Shown here one piece after another: positions 10,904 through 20,867 of a stretch of 64,000 bases of DNA. The stretch's first letter is position 1. Every line of letters begins with the position of its first letter. Source of the DNA: Isoetes taiwanensis. Taxonomy: Eukaryota > Streptophyta > Lycopodiopsida > Isoetales > Isoetaceae. Location: assembly GCA_021234155.1 (NCBI GenBank), contig JAJEKV010000041.1, forward strand, positions 10,749,018 through 10,813,017, written 5' to 3'. The position numbers were made by a program, and so were the translations under genes. The notes below the pieces were generated by a model, which saw only the letters and a list, made by a program, of their open reading frames with translations, did not search any database and was not told the DNA's origin.

Positions 10904-11428
10904 ATGGAAGGAGGATGCTCAAGAAGCATTTGAATGGTGCCTTGGACAATTGAAAGAGAGAACTTTGCTGATTCCTCCAAGAATGAGTGAGCCTTTTCAT
11001 TTATTCTTTCTTGTTTGGGAGCAAGCTTTGGCTGTCACACTATGTCGGAAAAAATCAGCAAAAGCATTATGATGTGAATTACTATGCTAGCGGGTTGTTA
11101 ACTCCACAAGAGCGAGAAATGGACTCATGTGGAGCATCTTGGGTTGGCATTGAAGTGGGCCTTGAACAAATTTAGACATTATCTTCTTCCTTCACAATGG
11201 AATTCAAAGAAATGTACGATGTTTACATTCATATGGATGTGAACCCATTGCCATGCATTTACAACAAGACTGTCCAAGATCCTAAGTTTACAAGATGGGC
11301 TCTTATCATACAAGAATTTGAATTGAAGTATGTTAAGATGGCTCAAGGAGCTCATAATCCAAGTTCCTATTTGAGTAGTGGTGCTGAAATAGAAGAGGAA
11401 ACAGACCAGCAAGTAGCATTACAGGATA
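10904..11428 (+). pseudogene. Degenerate RNase H region of the Ty3-type element
   Basis: Starts with FRWKEDAQEAFEWCLGQLK (10890s), the usual connection between RT and RNase H. It then runs through several frames with stops; the usual tDAS and DALSR-like motifs cannot be read in one frame. Position between RT and integrase supports the call. Non-functional. Confidence 0.6.
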
Positions 11429-12163
11429 ATGGTGTATTACAAGGGTTCATTGCATGCTTTGGTATGCTTATACAGATTTACAAGATCAGACTTATCCTTC
11501 ATCATTTTCAAAGGTTATGTGGTGCATGAGGCTATTCTTTATAAGCGGACTATGGAAGGTCTCTTATTAAGATGTGTTGCTGGTCAGCAAACTCATGATT
11601 TTTTGCAGCAAGCACATGACTGTCAGGGACATTTTGCAGCCAGAACCACAGCTAGAAAGATCCTTCATTGGGGATATTATTGGCCAACTCTTTACAAGGA
11701 TACTATAGACTTTGTTAGCAAATGTGAGAAGTGTCAAAGGCACAAGCAGTTAACAGGCCATAATAATATGCCATTCCATTCTATTTTGAGCGTTGGTCCA
11801 TTTCATATGTGGGGATTGGATTATATTGGGCCTATCAATCCTCCATCTTCCAAAGGTCATAAGTATATCTTGGCAGCCACATGCATGTTTACGAAGTGGG
11901 TAGAAGCAATTCCAGCAAAGCATGCTACAGAAAATACCACAGTAAGCTTTCTTTATCACAATTTGATTTCTCGGTTTGGTGTTCCAACCATTCTTTTGTC
12001 TGATCGAGGAACTCATTTCATGGGTAAAGTAGTAGCTCAGTTAACAGAAAAGATTGGTGTTCAACATGTGCAAGCTTCTGCTTATTATCCACAGGGCAAT
12101 GGGCAAGCTGAGTCTACTAACAAAATTCTGAAAGCTATCTTGGCCAAAAACAAAGAAGGATAA
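11429..12163 (+). pseudogene. pol: integrase of the Ty3-type element
   Basis: Zinc-binding H2C2 domain (H-x-H-like around FLQQAHDCQGHFAARTTA, then CEKCQRHK), followed by the catalytic core. The three acidic residues lie in GLDYIGP, LLSDRGTHF and GQAESTN. Integrase inserts the cDNA copy into the genome. The domain looks intact but is separated from RT by damaged sequence, so it is not in one polyprotein any more. It is followed after a TAA by the C-terminal part. Confidence 0.88.
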
Positions 12164-12185
12164 TCAAAGAAATTGGCATGAAGCC

Positions 12186-12690
12186 TTGACAGGTGCCTTA
12201 TGGAGTTTCAGGTGTACTTACAAGTTGGCTACAGGATTTACACCATTTGAATTGGTTTATGGAGTGCAAGCTGTGATGCCTATTCATTTGGACATTCCTT
12301 TGTGTTCATTTGTGGAGCTACCTTATTATGAGAATTTAGGAGAAGTTCCAACTCCAAATCAAGTACATAATAGGATGGATGATTTGTTGCAATTGCAAGA
12401 GATGAGACAAGAAGCAGCAGACTTCAATATGAGGCATAAACAGAAAGTAAAGCTGATCAAAGACAAGTTACAGGTTATAAATCCATTTGAGGAAGGCCAA
12501 TTGGTGTTGTGCAGGACCACTAAGAAGCATCTATCCAAATTTCAAAGCCCATAGGAAGGCCCATTTCTGATTGATAAAGAGGTGCCAGGTGGGGCTTTCT
12601 ACTTGATGACTCCAGAAGGGGAGTTGTTGCCTAATCCCAGAAATGGCAAGGATCTCAGGCCTTATTTTGAAAGAGAAGTGCTGTTCTAAG
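12186..12690 (+). pseudogene. Integrase C-terminal region of the Ty3-type element
   Basis: Continues the integrase in another frame: YKLATGFTPFELVYG is the conserved post-core segment. EEGQLVLCR(T) and the following EGPF.I...PGGAFYL-like stretch resemble the GPY/F module. A TAG at about 12552 interrupts it. No chromodomain follows, separating this element from the chromovirus at 52-56 kb. Confidence 0.7.
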
Positions 12691-13106
12691 GGATTCAAAT
12701 TTGGCATAGCTCCAATTAAAAAGAATTTGTGGAGAACTTTTGGGTTACAGCAGGTCATTTTTCTGTAAAAACAGATGGTAACAGTTCCATAATAGACAAT
12801 CTAACCTACATCAAAAGATGTGTTTCGGCGATACGAATCCAACGAGCTATGGTGCAGGTCAAACGGAGGTCTGGAACTCAAGATATCAGCTTTCAAAGTT
12901 TGCCACAGTTACAGAGGCTCTGTTTCGTCACTGTCATGTTGGACCAGGTCGTTTGTATCAGTCATTTGGATTTGAGGAGGGTATTTTCTTTCTGAACATA
13001 CATGTAAATGTGTCATTTGGGGACATGTCCCAAGGACCATATTAGTATTTTTGTTGTTGTGGGTTCTCCGCCACGGAGTGGCACATTTTCCCACTGTGGT
13101 CGCCAC
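12691..13106 (+). other. Untranslated 3' internal region of the Ty3-type element
   Basis: No ORF of note and no clear polypurine tract just before the 3' LTR (the last bases are TGGTCGCCAC). Nothing else recognised. Confidence 0.5.
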
Positions 13107-13421
13107 TGTTGGGGTGATCACCACTCACCACATTCGTCACCACGCACCACTCACCACACTCACCACATTCGTCACCACTCACCACACTTGTCACCACTCA
13201 CCACATTCATCATATACCGTATATAGAGTGATATACGCGCATGCACGCGTGCAGGATTTTTGCACGTATGCATTGAGGAATGTATTGAGAGTGAGGATTT
13301 TGCTTGATCTAGCTATGGAGATGATGAATCTTTGTGTTGTGCATTGCCTTGTTCTGATAGATTGAGCTTGGATTGTTGGGTTTTTCATCCTTCTTGCAAG
13401 GTTAGAGTTCAGGCTCTAACA
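13107..13421 (+). repeat. 3' LTR (315 bp)
   Basis: Begins TGTTGGGGTGATCACC and ends GGCTCTAACA, immediately followed by the ATGAT duplication. It lacks one 19-bp CACCAC unit and a 43-bp block present in the 5' LTR. About seven base substitutions separate the two copies by my reading. Confidence 0.93.
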
Positions 13422-13426
13422 ATGAT

Positions 13427-15142
13427 TCAAGGAACCAACATGAAAATTTGAATCATCCTTCCAAAGATCGAGTGAGAAACACCTGTGCCATGGCCATGCA
13501 TCAGTGCACCAGTCACGCTAACTTTCAAGCGTTCACCTCTCCATACCGATTTGGCTAATTTCTCCAGTCTTGGAATCATAGTCTTGTTTTGGTCCATCTT
13601 ATCATGTATGATAGTGAGCGCCTGGTCCGGTGATCGATGGGACAAAGCTCTCCATGACCAGTACAAGCTCCTACAAGAAATCTGGGCTGTCATGTGTTCC
13701 TTCCTTTCCATCTGCAATTCTCTTCTCTCCCGTGGATCTCTGGTTTTAGTCATTTTCTCTTTTATTACAATACAGGTATTGCACTTGGAGAAAGCTATCC
13801 TCTTTGCTATTGCAACCTCTGCGTGATTTTGCTTCCATCCACGTGAGAATGAAGAATGAGAGACGTGCTTGCCCGTCATCTCCATCACATTGGCGTCTAC
13901 CTCTTGAAGAATGTCTTTTTTAGTTAGGACAGAGGGGAGCCTCTTCACATTCTCTCTCACCCCTTCAGTAGTGATTTTCGATCTGTGGGGCATCGTCTCT
14001 GCATTCTCATCTATGTACATAGATAGTATGGCCTTTCCGGCGAGAGTGTGAGGCCTAGGCTTTTTCGAGCCCATGTTACCATGTTCAGCAACTCTGTGAC
14101 CAGCAAGGAAAAGTCTTCGCCACTTATAGAATGTGGACATTGGAATACCATAGGCTCTATGCCATGCTTTCAAGCATACCTGCTTATTATTTAGCATCAG
14201 CTCCTGGACCAGGTCGTTCTCTGAACAGACGTCTAACATGTTGAAAACAAATGTGGTCATGTCTGAAGCTCGCAAGTTCCAATAGAACCTACGCATACAC
14301 GCAATTTCGGCTGTTGAGAAGTTTGCGCAGCATCTTCGCATGCAGCAAAGCGAAGACTTAAAGTCTAAAATGGAAGCTGCTGTGATTTTTCTCTCATCTT
14401 TAGTGGCTACAGTAGGTGAACGTGGGGTCCGGTTCACCATTCTGTACATCCTCTTTGGTGCCTTTTCAGGCTCAATTTGCATGGCATAGGGTTCTGCTTC
14501 AATGACTGTCTGTTTCGCAGTCTTTATGAGTGTTGACACAACAACATTATCTACTAACACCAAAGCAATCGGCCATCTAACCAGGTCGTGCAACTGTGGC
14601 ATTTCAGCACATGCTTGGCATCGCATGGTCGGCCTATCTGGCATAGGGAATGTCTTCATTATGGTTGCTGCCAAGTAGTCTTCTCCCAATCTCATGTCAC
14701 CGACAGCCTGATTAGGGTCGATGAAGATGATCACCCCAAGGGCATACGGCGTGTTGCAGCAGTCATAGAGTAGTGTGCAACTTTTCTCTACTAGCTCGTC
14801 CCTTGAAATGCCTCGAAAGTTATTCACGGAAGGGCTTTCCGATGCTTGCAACCCCTGCCAATCAATTTTTTTAATCTGTGCTGGCGGTGTGGATATTTCA
14901 GGTTCTTGTGTAAGGGTAGCTATCCACTGCGCCGGCCACAAAATAAAACTCCCTAAAGAATCCGCGAGTGTTGTAAATTCCGGTTCAGAAAATGGCAAAC
15001 CAATGCTTTTGTCGAGAATAACTTCCATAGACACTACTACGCTATCTCTCGGCAAGGGCAAGTTGTGGTGCTTGTCGAAGGTATGTACTTTTCCCTCGCC
15101 CACTTTGACTCCATGGAATAGTATGGACTTCGAGCCAGCCAT
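13427..15142 (-). pseudogene. DUF7869-like transposon-type protein, N-terminal part
   Basis: Upstream half of the gene continued at 5543-6926. The likely start is ATG at 15142 (MAGSKSILFHGVKVGEG), three bases after a 3' splice site (CTTGCAG|AC). About 570 codons are open. Seen: a cysteine-bearing segment (CCMRRCCANFSTAEIACMRRF), a helix-turn-helix-like stretch (YGIPMSTFYKWRRLFLAGH), then SLYWSWRALSHRSPDQALTI, IIHDKMDQNKTMIPRL and VTGALMHGHGTGV. Those last blocks precede the QLDN motif in DUF7869 proteins. Near 13480 the frame shifts by one; the shifted frame runs WKDDSNFHVGSLNH straight into the part beyond the LTR element. Together the halves make about 1030 residues. Probably a DNA-transposon protein; enzymatic role unproven. 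Confidence 0.75.
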
Positions 15143-15144
15143 GT

Positions 15145-15547
15145 CTGCAAGCACAATGGACGTAAGTGCTTAGAGAAAACGCCACCGCGATGTCACAGAG
15201 CACTTTCAAGCAACCAACTTCAAGCAAGACAACTTCACGTTAGCCAGACAAACCAACTTCAAGCAAGGACGTGGTTAGCAGGATTGCGGCCGCGATCTCC
15301 TAGAGCAAGCAGGTACCTTAGTCTAGATTATACGTACCTTAGTCTAGATTATGATGCGCAAGATCGCCTTCGCGATCCGGACGAGTACTAGCTGTGTCGT
15401 AAGGATGACCTCGGGAGAGGTAGATGAATCAATAAACATTGATGGGTAACTTTATGGGAGAGCATTAAAGGGTACCTTAGTCTAGAATATGTTCGGCAAG
15501 ATCGCCTTCGCGATCCTGATGACTACTAGCTGTGCCGTAAGGATCAC
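15145..15547 (-). other. Intron of the DUF7869-like gene, holding four palindromes
   Basis: On the minus strand GATACAG|GTGATCC (15548/15547) marks the 5' splice site and TGCTTGCAG|ACATGG (15145/15144) the 3' site, giving a 403-bp intron. It contains palindromes at 15178, 15282, 15362 and 15500 and the GTACCTTAGTCTAGA repeats. The open frame of the upstream exon does not join in phase to the MAGSK frame, so the upstream exon may be 5' UTR. Confidence 0.6.
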
Positions 15548-15560
15548 CTGTATCAGAGGA
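15313..15560. repeat. GTACCTTAGTCTAGA repeats and about 150-bp duplication
   Basis: GTACCTTAGTCTAGA occurs at 15313, 15334 and 15472. The second and third copies are each followed by a GATCGCCTTCGCGATC palindrome, then TACTAGCTGTG(T/C)CGTAAGGAT. So a unit of roughly 140-160 bp has been duplicated inside the intron. Confidence 0.8.
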
Positions 15561-15676
15561 AGATGAATGGCATCAACATCTACAAACAGGAACATCTTAG
15601 GAATTGTTGAGAGAGGCAATCTATATTCCCAAATCAGAACGGGATTTGATTTACCAGACACAAAGAAGGGGTGCAT
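15548..15676 (-). other. Probable first exon or leader of the DUF7869-like gene
   Basis: Open on the minus strand from GTGCATGCACCCC to the GATACAG|GT splice site. It could encode a short peptide (internal ATG giving MFLFVDVDAIHLPLIQ). It is not in phase with exon 2, so 5' UTR is as likely as coding. Confidence 0.35.
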
Positions 15677-15679
15677 GCG

Positions 15680-16157
15680 GTAGATTTAATTGAAAACGCA
15701 TTTTAATGAATGAACTTGCCTGTCTTTGGCCTTCACTGAATTCTACAACGTCAAATATGCTTGGATGCCTTGAAATTCATCCGAGCACTATTGTAATCCA
15801 CCATAGCGCCTTCAACTTAACTCCGGCGCCTCGAAAGACTCCTTCCCAAGCTTTGCTACAATGAAAGTCATGGAGGGTCTTACCGCATTTGAATTGCATT
15901 TGAATTTGAAAATGATGTCCTTCGGGCGGGACTTTTTTATGCCCTAATGTCCCTGTCCCTATCCAATTTAAACTGACATGCCGTGGGTGATTTGCTGTCC
16001 TTTCCACCTGCCCTGCAGTCACCCTCACACAAATTCTCACGTGTCACTGTCCCGTACGTTCCCACACTTGGCGTGGCTTTTTGGGGGAATGGGGGAATAT
16101 GCCGCCCATCATAATGATGCCGCGTGTCATAAATGCCCCGGCCATAAGGGCGAACCC
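15680..16157. promoter_or_regulatory. Intergenic region between the divergent gene pair
   Basis: About 480 bp between the leader of the minus-strand DUF7869-like gene and the TATA box of the plus-strand ParB/methylase-like gene. It has no palindrome of the local family and no convincing ORF. By position it should carry both promoters. On the plus strand, repeated GGGGGAAT (16083-16097) precedes the TATA box. Confidence 0.45.
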
Positions 16158-16166
16158 TATAAAAAG
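16158..16166 (+). promoter_or_regulatory. TATA box of the ParB/methylase-like gene
   Basis: TATAAAAAG, 77 bp before the ATG at 16235. A repeated AAAATTTCTAGC (16197-16209 and 16217-16228) lies between them. Confidence 0.6.
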
Positions 16167-16234
16167 AGAGGCGTTTTTTCTTCGGAGCCCCACGCGAAAA
16201 TTTCTAGCACCCTCGCAAAATTTCTAGCGCCATC

Positions 16235-19200
16235 ATGTCTCGTGCCGCTGCCCTCAAAGAAGGTAATTTCCGCGATTTTGTTTAGCATAGGTATCGTCAT
16301 AGCTGCTACCATGTCTTTTTAGGATAGCTAGATGGTCGACAGGATCGCGACCGCGATAGTTGCGACCACGACCTTTCCTCTTTTCTGGAAGGTAGTGCTC
16401 AAGACAATCGCGGCCGCGATAGTGGTGACCATTTTATATAAAAAGTAATACCCACTGTTCGTAAAGAATGCGGCCGCGTTTCTTGCCAGCATAATGGTGA
16501 GAGAACGCCCTTTCTTACTTAGCTACTGATCAACTGGATCGCGGCCGCGATCTTTATGAACACCTTCTGCCAATACTAGTGTATCTAACCTGTGTTCAAT
16601 TGCTACTGCAGCACTAGAACTTTTCCGCGGGCCCAATGTAGAACCGATCAGAATTGTCACACCTGATAAAAGCAGGAAGTGGTGTGTTGAAATTTTACAG
16701 GCCAGACCTCATGTCACTGGAGACCGCCGGAAGGACTTGTGTTTGTTCTTCAGGAATGGCAAGGGTCCAGAAGATTACGAGCAGTTAGGTATAGTTATTG
16801 CTATGTGGGAAGGTACCAAAAATAATGTACAGGACGCAATAATTTGCAGCGTGGAAGATACTCATCAGCTGCAGTTTTTAGAGTACGTTTTGCGATGGCA
16901 GAATTATGATCCCTCCATTATGATTGCGAGTAAAGTCAACAAACGGGCAAGCGGCAAGGGGATGCCCACCAGTGCAAAGGGATTTGGGTGGATATTGCCG
17001 TCATATGATTCCTTGAGTTTGTCGGGTATAAAGTGCAACAGGGATATACTTGTTGGATTTAGTATTTGCAGAAAGGGTCTTTCAGGTGATAAGAAACCTC
17101 CTTCTGCTGCTTTGAAGGCTACTAAGGACAACAAACTGCCTTCAAGAATGGACACCAACTGGCTCAGAGCTGTTGCAAAGAAGAGACCCGTGGCCCCTCT
17201 GCAGGCTATTGGCGAACCATCCACTCCAAAGGATACTGTAGTGCCCATGGAGGCAAATGTTGTAGTTCCCTCAGCAAATGTTGTAGTCCCCTCAGCAATT
17301 GTTGGTTGTTCTGCCGTAGTGGACCCTTCAGCTCCCGTCATGCTTTTGACTGCTCCCGCCAGAGACTCTGAGGCAGTAGAAGAACAGCCAGCAAAGAGGA
17401 TCAGGCCATTCAAGATAAAGCTTCCAAAGGGGTGCACGAATGACAGTGCGCAACCTTCGACATCTTCTACTCCTTCCTCGTCCACCAAACCAACACCTAC
17501 TAGCAACTTGTTAGAACTGATCCCCGAATGCCAGAAGATTTAAAGTATTATCCAGATGAAGAAAAGAAACTCGCTCAGGAGACAGCATCTAAGCTCAAGG
17601 AGTTCAAAAGATATTACCCAATGGGTGTAAACTGGTTCCAAAGGGTGAGCATTTTCGATTGCGAGCCAGCTCCCGCTAATATGACACATAGAGTCCGGTC
17701 AAATGACCATGTACAGACCCTAATAAAAAGCTTCAAGAAATACCCAACGGAGGTTCTTACGCCTGCCGATGTCGTTCCATTTGATCCAATAACAAGGTCT
17801 GTTACATCATATTCATTTCTGTCTTGGCATATTGGTTATAATCGCGGTCGCGATCTTCATGAACAACTTCTTGCACTAACTAGTGTAACTTGGTCACTTG
17901 CAGGAAATTAGTCACTTGGTTGCGCCCAGAAGAACTGGCAAACAAGAAATTTTTTATTATTTCTGGTAATCACAGCATTTTTGCTGCACAGTTTTTATGC
18001 ACATGCATGGGCAATGTCGAACAAAGGTTGGAATTTGCGAAAGCATATGCAAAAAGAAGAAGTCGTGTATTAAATGGTAACCTCTCCAACAAGGAATACA
18101 TTCAGATTTCTATACAGTGCAACGATGTAATCGCAGAAACTGTATACAAAGAACCCCTCATTGAAAAGCTCCAACAACTAAGAAACCAGCACAAGGCATT
18201 CGGATGTCCTCCACAAGGCCCAACAGGAACTGCAGTGACATCCGCCTGGAAGGTATGTTTTTCCGTTTTTTTGCTCAGTAAAATCGCCGTCGCGATCCTA
18301 ACCAGCACTTCTGTGCAGGATTTTATCGAGGTGGCTACCACAACTTTGAAGGTTAAGGAACTTAAGGATGAGAAGCAATTCATTTTCATGCAAGAATCTT
18401 CATGGTCTAAACTCGTAGAAGTTGTCAACAAATGGGCAAATCGAAAGCTAACTGATGATCAGGGGGAATTACCAGAGAAACCTTCAAAGGATTTTTTCAA
18501 CAAGACATTCCTAAGAAACCTACGAGGAATGAACAATGCTGATGTAAGCCAATTGATGGACGAAATCTTACAGGGCAAGGTTTTCTTGAAAGTGCAGCAA
18601 GGATATGCAAGACGTTTTAATTGCATTCAGAGGGCTCTAGACATCAGAACCCTTTCACTCATGCGTCGTGAAGTGTTATCATATGCCAATTATATCTCAG
18701 AGAAGCTATACAATAATTTTGAAGAGTTGGCTTCATGTTTTCCAGAGCTGTATGAACAACGTCTCCTGGATATTGCAGACACGGATTTCGAATACGTCAA
18801 AGCGAATTATAATAAAGAGGCAGTTCAAGGTAATCTTCCAACAGTTTTTTTGGAAGCTATTATTGCTATAATGAGGCCAGAAGAGGCCAAGAAAATGAAA
18901 GAGAAGCAAAACACCGTGCAACACGTCACAAAAACTGGCATCCTTGTGTCTGCATTGGTGTCAGAAAATGCCACTTTGATTTTTGTTGACATGCGTAGTT
19001 TTTCCACGCTGTGGGATGTGAAAAAATACACAGATTTTTTTAGCAGAGTTGCAGGCATGACACAGGCAAAAGTGTACCACATAGTCATGTTCTTCAGATC
19101 GGCACATTTGCCAAACTGTTTGTACAGTCTGAGCCAGATACAAGGTAGCTCCCATGTTTCCTTAGGGGCTTATGAAGAACAAGGATGGGAGAGCAAAAAA

Positions 19201-20040
19201 AATATAAAATAATTCCAGTATTATGTCAGCCATGTGACAATAAACAGGAGTGACGTTCGGGTGCTGCCCGTTAAGCCCAACTTAGCGCTGCGACTGACTC
19301 AAGTCACTAAAGCACCGAAAAGCACTCCTCTTCCAAAATATCCGATTACTGGCGGCGAAGAGGTAGATATGAAAACAAAAAGAAAATATTTGGAGTTATT
19401 TACAGGTAAACCCAAATTCTCATGGGCAGTTATGGAAGGCGACTTCGTCCTCAAGAGCCAAGCAAAAACCTCTTATGTCTATTATATAGTGAAGGAGCTG
19501 GTTCCATTAGAAGGTTGCGTTTTGGATTTATTCTCAGGCGGAACTGCCTCAAGGGTAGCTTTGATGCAAGGAAAATGGAGTGTTGCTTTTGAGTATGACG
19601 ACAAGGTTTGCCGTTTCCTTAGATCTTTCTTTGAGATTCTAGAGAAAATGGCAAGGCCTGACCAGGAAGAGGAAGGTGATGGGCTTGAGCAAGGTGAAGA
19701 AGCACTGAACAAGAACTTGGACTCCTTAATGCCACTGGTAACCAAGCAACTGGACAAGCCGATTCCTAATTTTGAGTATGTGGGAACTTCTGAAGGCGCC
19801 TATGGAAGCGAGAGAACCTCCCCCGACCCTTCACCAAAAAGACAGAAGCTGGTACCCTCTACTGAATATTCTTTGGCATTGCAGGACGAATTGTTTGATA
19901 GCCAAGATATGTCAGAGCGTGTTAAAAACGCAGCACAGGCAATGGATGTTGACATCCCAGAAACAACTGGATATACAAAAATGGACATGTCACAGACCCT
20001 TGCTATTGGAAAGGAGCATATTGCAAGAATAGCTGCTTAA
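16235..20040 (+). pseudogene. ParB-like / methylase-like fusion gene, four exons, lightly damaged
   Basis: Exons: 16235-16262, 16612-17796, 17904-18252, 18319-20040. Introns of 349, 107 and 66 bp, all GT-AG, join in phase (GAA G|CA; AG|G AAA; AAG|GAT). The protein starts MSRAAALKEALELFRGP. A Pro/Ser/Thr linker lies at about residues 230-320. Next comes a ParB-like part: LTPADVVPFDPIT then FFIISGNHSIFAAQ, comparable to the ParB/sulfiredoxin 'SG-H/R...A' turn. Then a long helical part, then a methylase-like part: LIFVDMRSFSTLWD and GCVLDLFSGGTASRVALM with FEYDD. If that is right the order is permuted, and the DPPY-type catalytic motif is not visible. Damage: a one-base frameshift at about 17440-17530 and an in-frame TAA at 19210. 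Each intron carries a palindrome. Domain calls are inference from motifs. Confidence 0.6.
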
Positions 20041-20842
20041 CATGGTGTTGATCCAGAGACTGTATTTGAGACTCAGTGATAAAGCCTTCGCATTTGTGCT
20101 GGGCATTTTGTAAAAAGTTTTTGTTAAAACATTGTGTTTAAATTTTCACCTGTTTTGGGGTTCACTATGAGTTATACTTTTTGGGTTCACTATGTGTTAT
20201 ACTTTTGTTCACTATGCTTTTGTGTTATCTCAACATTGAATTGGATAAACAAAGTAGTCTGGAAGATCGCGGTGGCGATTCTGTACACCAGTTATACATC
20301 CCCCAGATGGTAACTTGACCATGAAGCACACAATGTGCTATTTGTATTCTGCATTCACTTGTTTTCGCAAGAATCGCAATGGCGATCCTTACGACCACTC
20401 GTGATGCTGCTCAAACCCCTCGGTTATTGTTATGACAGCTTTGGGCTACAGGAATGGTGTCAAATTATGGTGTGTGTTATTTTTTCAAACTAAACTTAGG
20501 ATTATTAACGCTTTGTTTTGGTTGAGAGGAATCATTTCTTACCATCCCCGGGGTGACCATGACCTATTTCGTTGCCAAACGAGAAAACGAAATTTCTCTA
20601 ATTAATGAAACCGTGCTTTATACTCAAATTTTCATTATCTTGCAGGCAACAAGAGGTGATCAAGTAAAATTCGTAGCATTAAATCAGTAGCATCAGCAAT
20701 AAGTTTTAGGATCCATTTAGGATCATGTGGGATTACATCCTAAACCAACCCATATGGCATGTTGTTATGGCAGTTGTTCTTCCTACTTAAGCTTTTTTAC
20801 AAGGCAGTAAAACTCCCACAACTTGCAGCTATCAACATAGCA
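20041..20842 (+). other. 3' flank of the ParB/methylase-like gene
   Basis: No ORF. It contains palindromes at 20273 and 20372, followed by CTGTACACCAG and CTTACGACCAC tails like the intronic ones, and the GTTCACTATG repeats. The right end of any mobile module was not recognisable. Confidence 0.5.
20160..20228 (+). repeat. GTTCACTATG tandem repeat, three copies
   Basis: GTTCACTATGAGTTATACTT, GTTCACTATGTGTTATACTT and a shorter GTTCACTATGCTTTTGTGTT follow one another about 25 bp apart. Confidence 0.75.
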
Positions 20843-20845
20843 AAT

Positions 20846-20866
20846 AGAATAGAATAGAATAGAATT
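20846..20866. repeat. (AGAAT)n microsatellite
   Basis: Four AGAAT units, directly before the poly-T that marks the tail of a minus-strand LINE fragment. Confidence 0.8.
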
Positions 20867-20867
20867 G

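Larger units (their letters stand above)
6927..13421 (+). mobile_element. Complete Ty3-type LTR retrotransposon
   Basis: A 6495-bp element with TG...CA LTRs of 377 and 315 bp. It is flanked by the 5-bp target duplication ATGAT (6922-6926 and 13422-13426). The internal region has gag, protease-poor linker, reverse transcriptase, a degraded RNase H, and integrase after RT, which is the Ty3 order. No chromodomain was seen. It lies head-on inside the minus-strand DUF7869-like gene: deleting it and one ATGAT restores that gene's frame at the junction (TCC TTG AAT CAT GCT). Gag and pol contain stops and a catalytic-site change, so this copy needs help in trans. The LTRs differ by about seven substitutions plus two indels, suggesting a moderately young insertion. 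Confidence 0.95.
15178..20387 (+). repeat. Dispersed palindrome family, core ATCGC-N4-GCGAT, 12 copies
   Basis: Copies begin at 15178, 15282, 15362, 15500, 16343, 16406, 16467, 16538, 17840, 18282, 20273 and 20372; each is about 16 bp. Nine have perfect 5-bp arms ATCGC/GCGAT around a variable 4-base centre (CTTC, GACC, GGCC, GGTC, CGTC, GGTG, AATG). The others are degenerate. Most are followed by a related tail, roughly CTTAYGAMCACY, always on the plus side. Ten lie in introns of the two divergent genes (every intron identified has at least one) and two downstream of the plus-strand gene. None lies in an exon. I saw no comparable cluster elsewhere in the window. Confidence 0.85.

Noticed and set aside
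16904-17506. 200-codon minus-strand ORF opposite the ParB/methylase-like gene
   Set aside because: Shadow of the Pro/Ser/Thr/Ala-rich exon 2 of the real gene, which has supported splice junctions and motifs.
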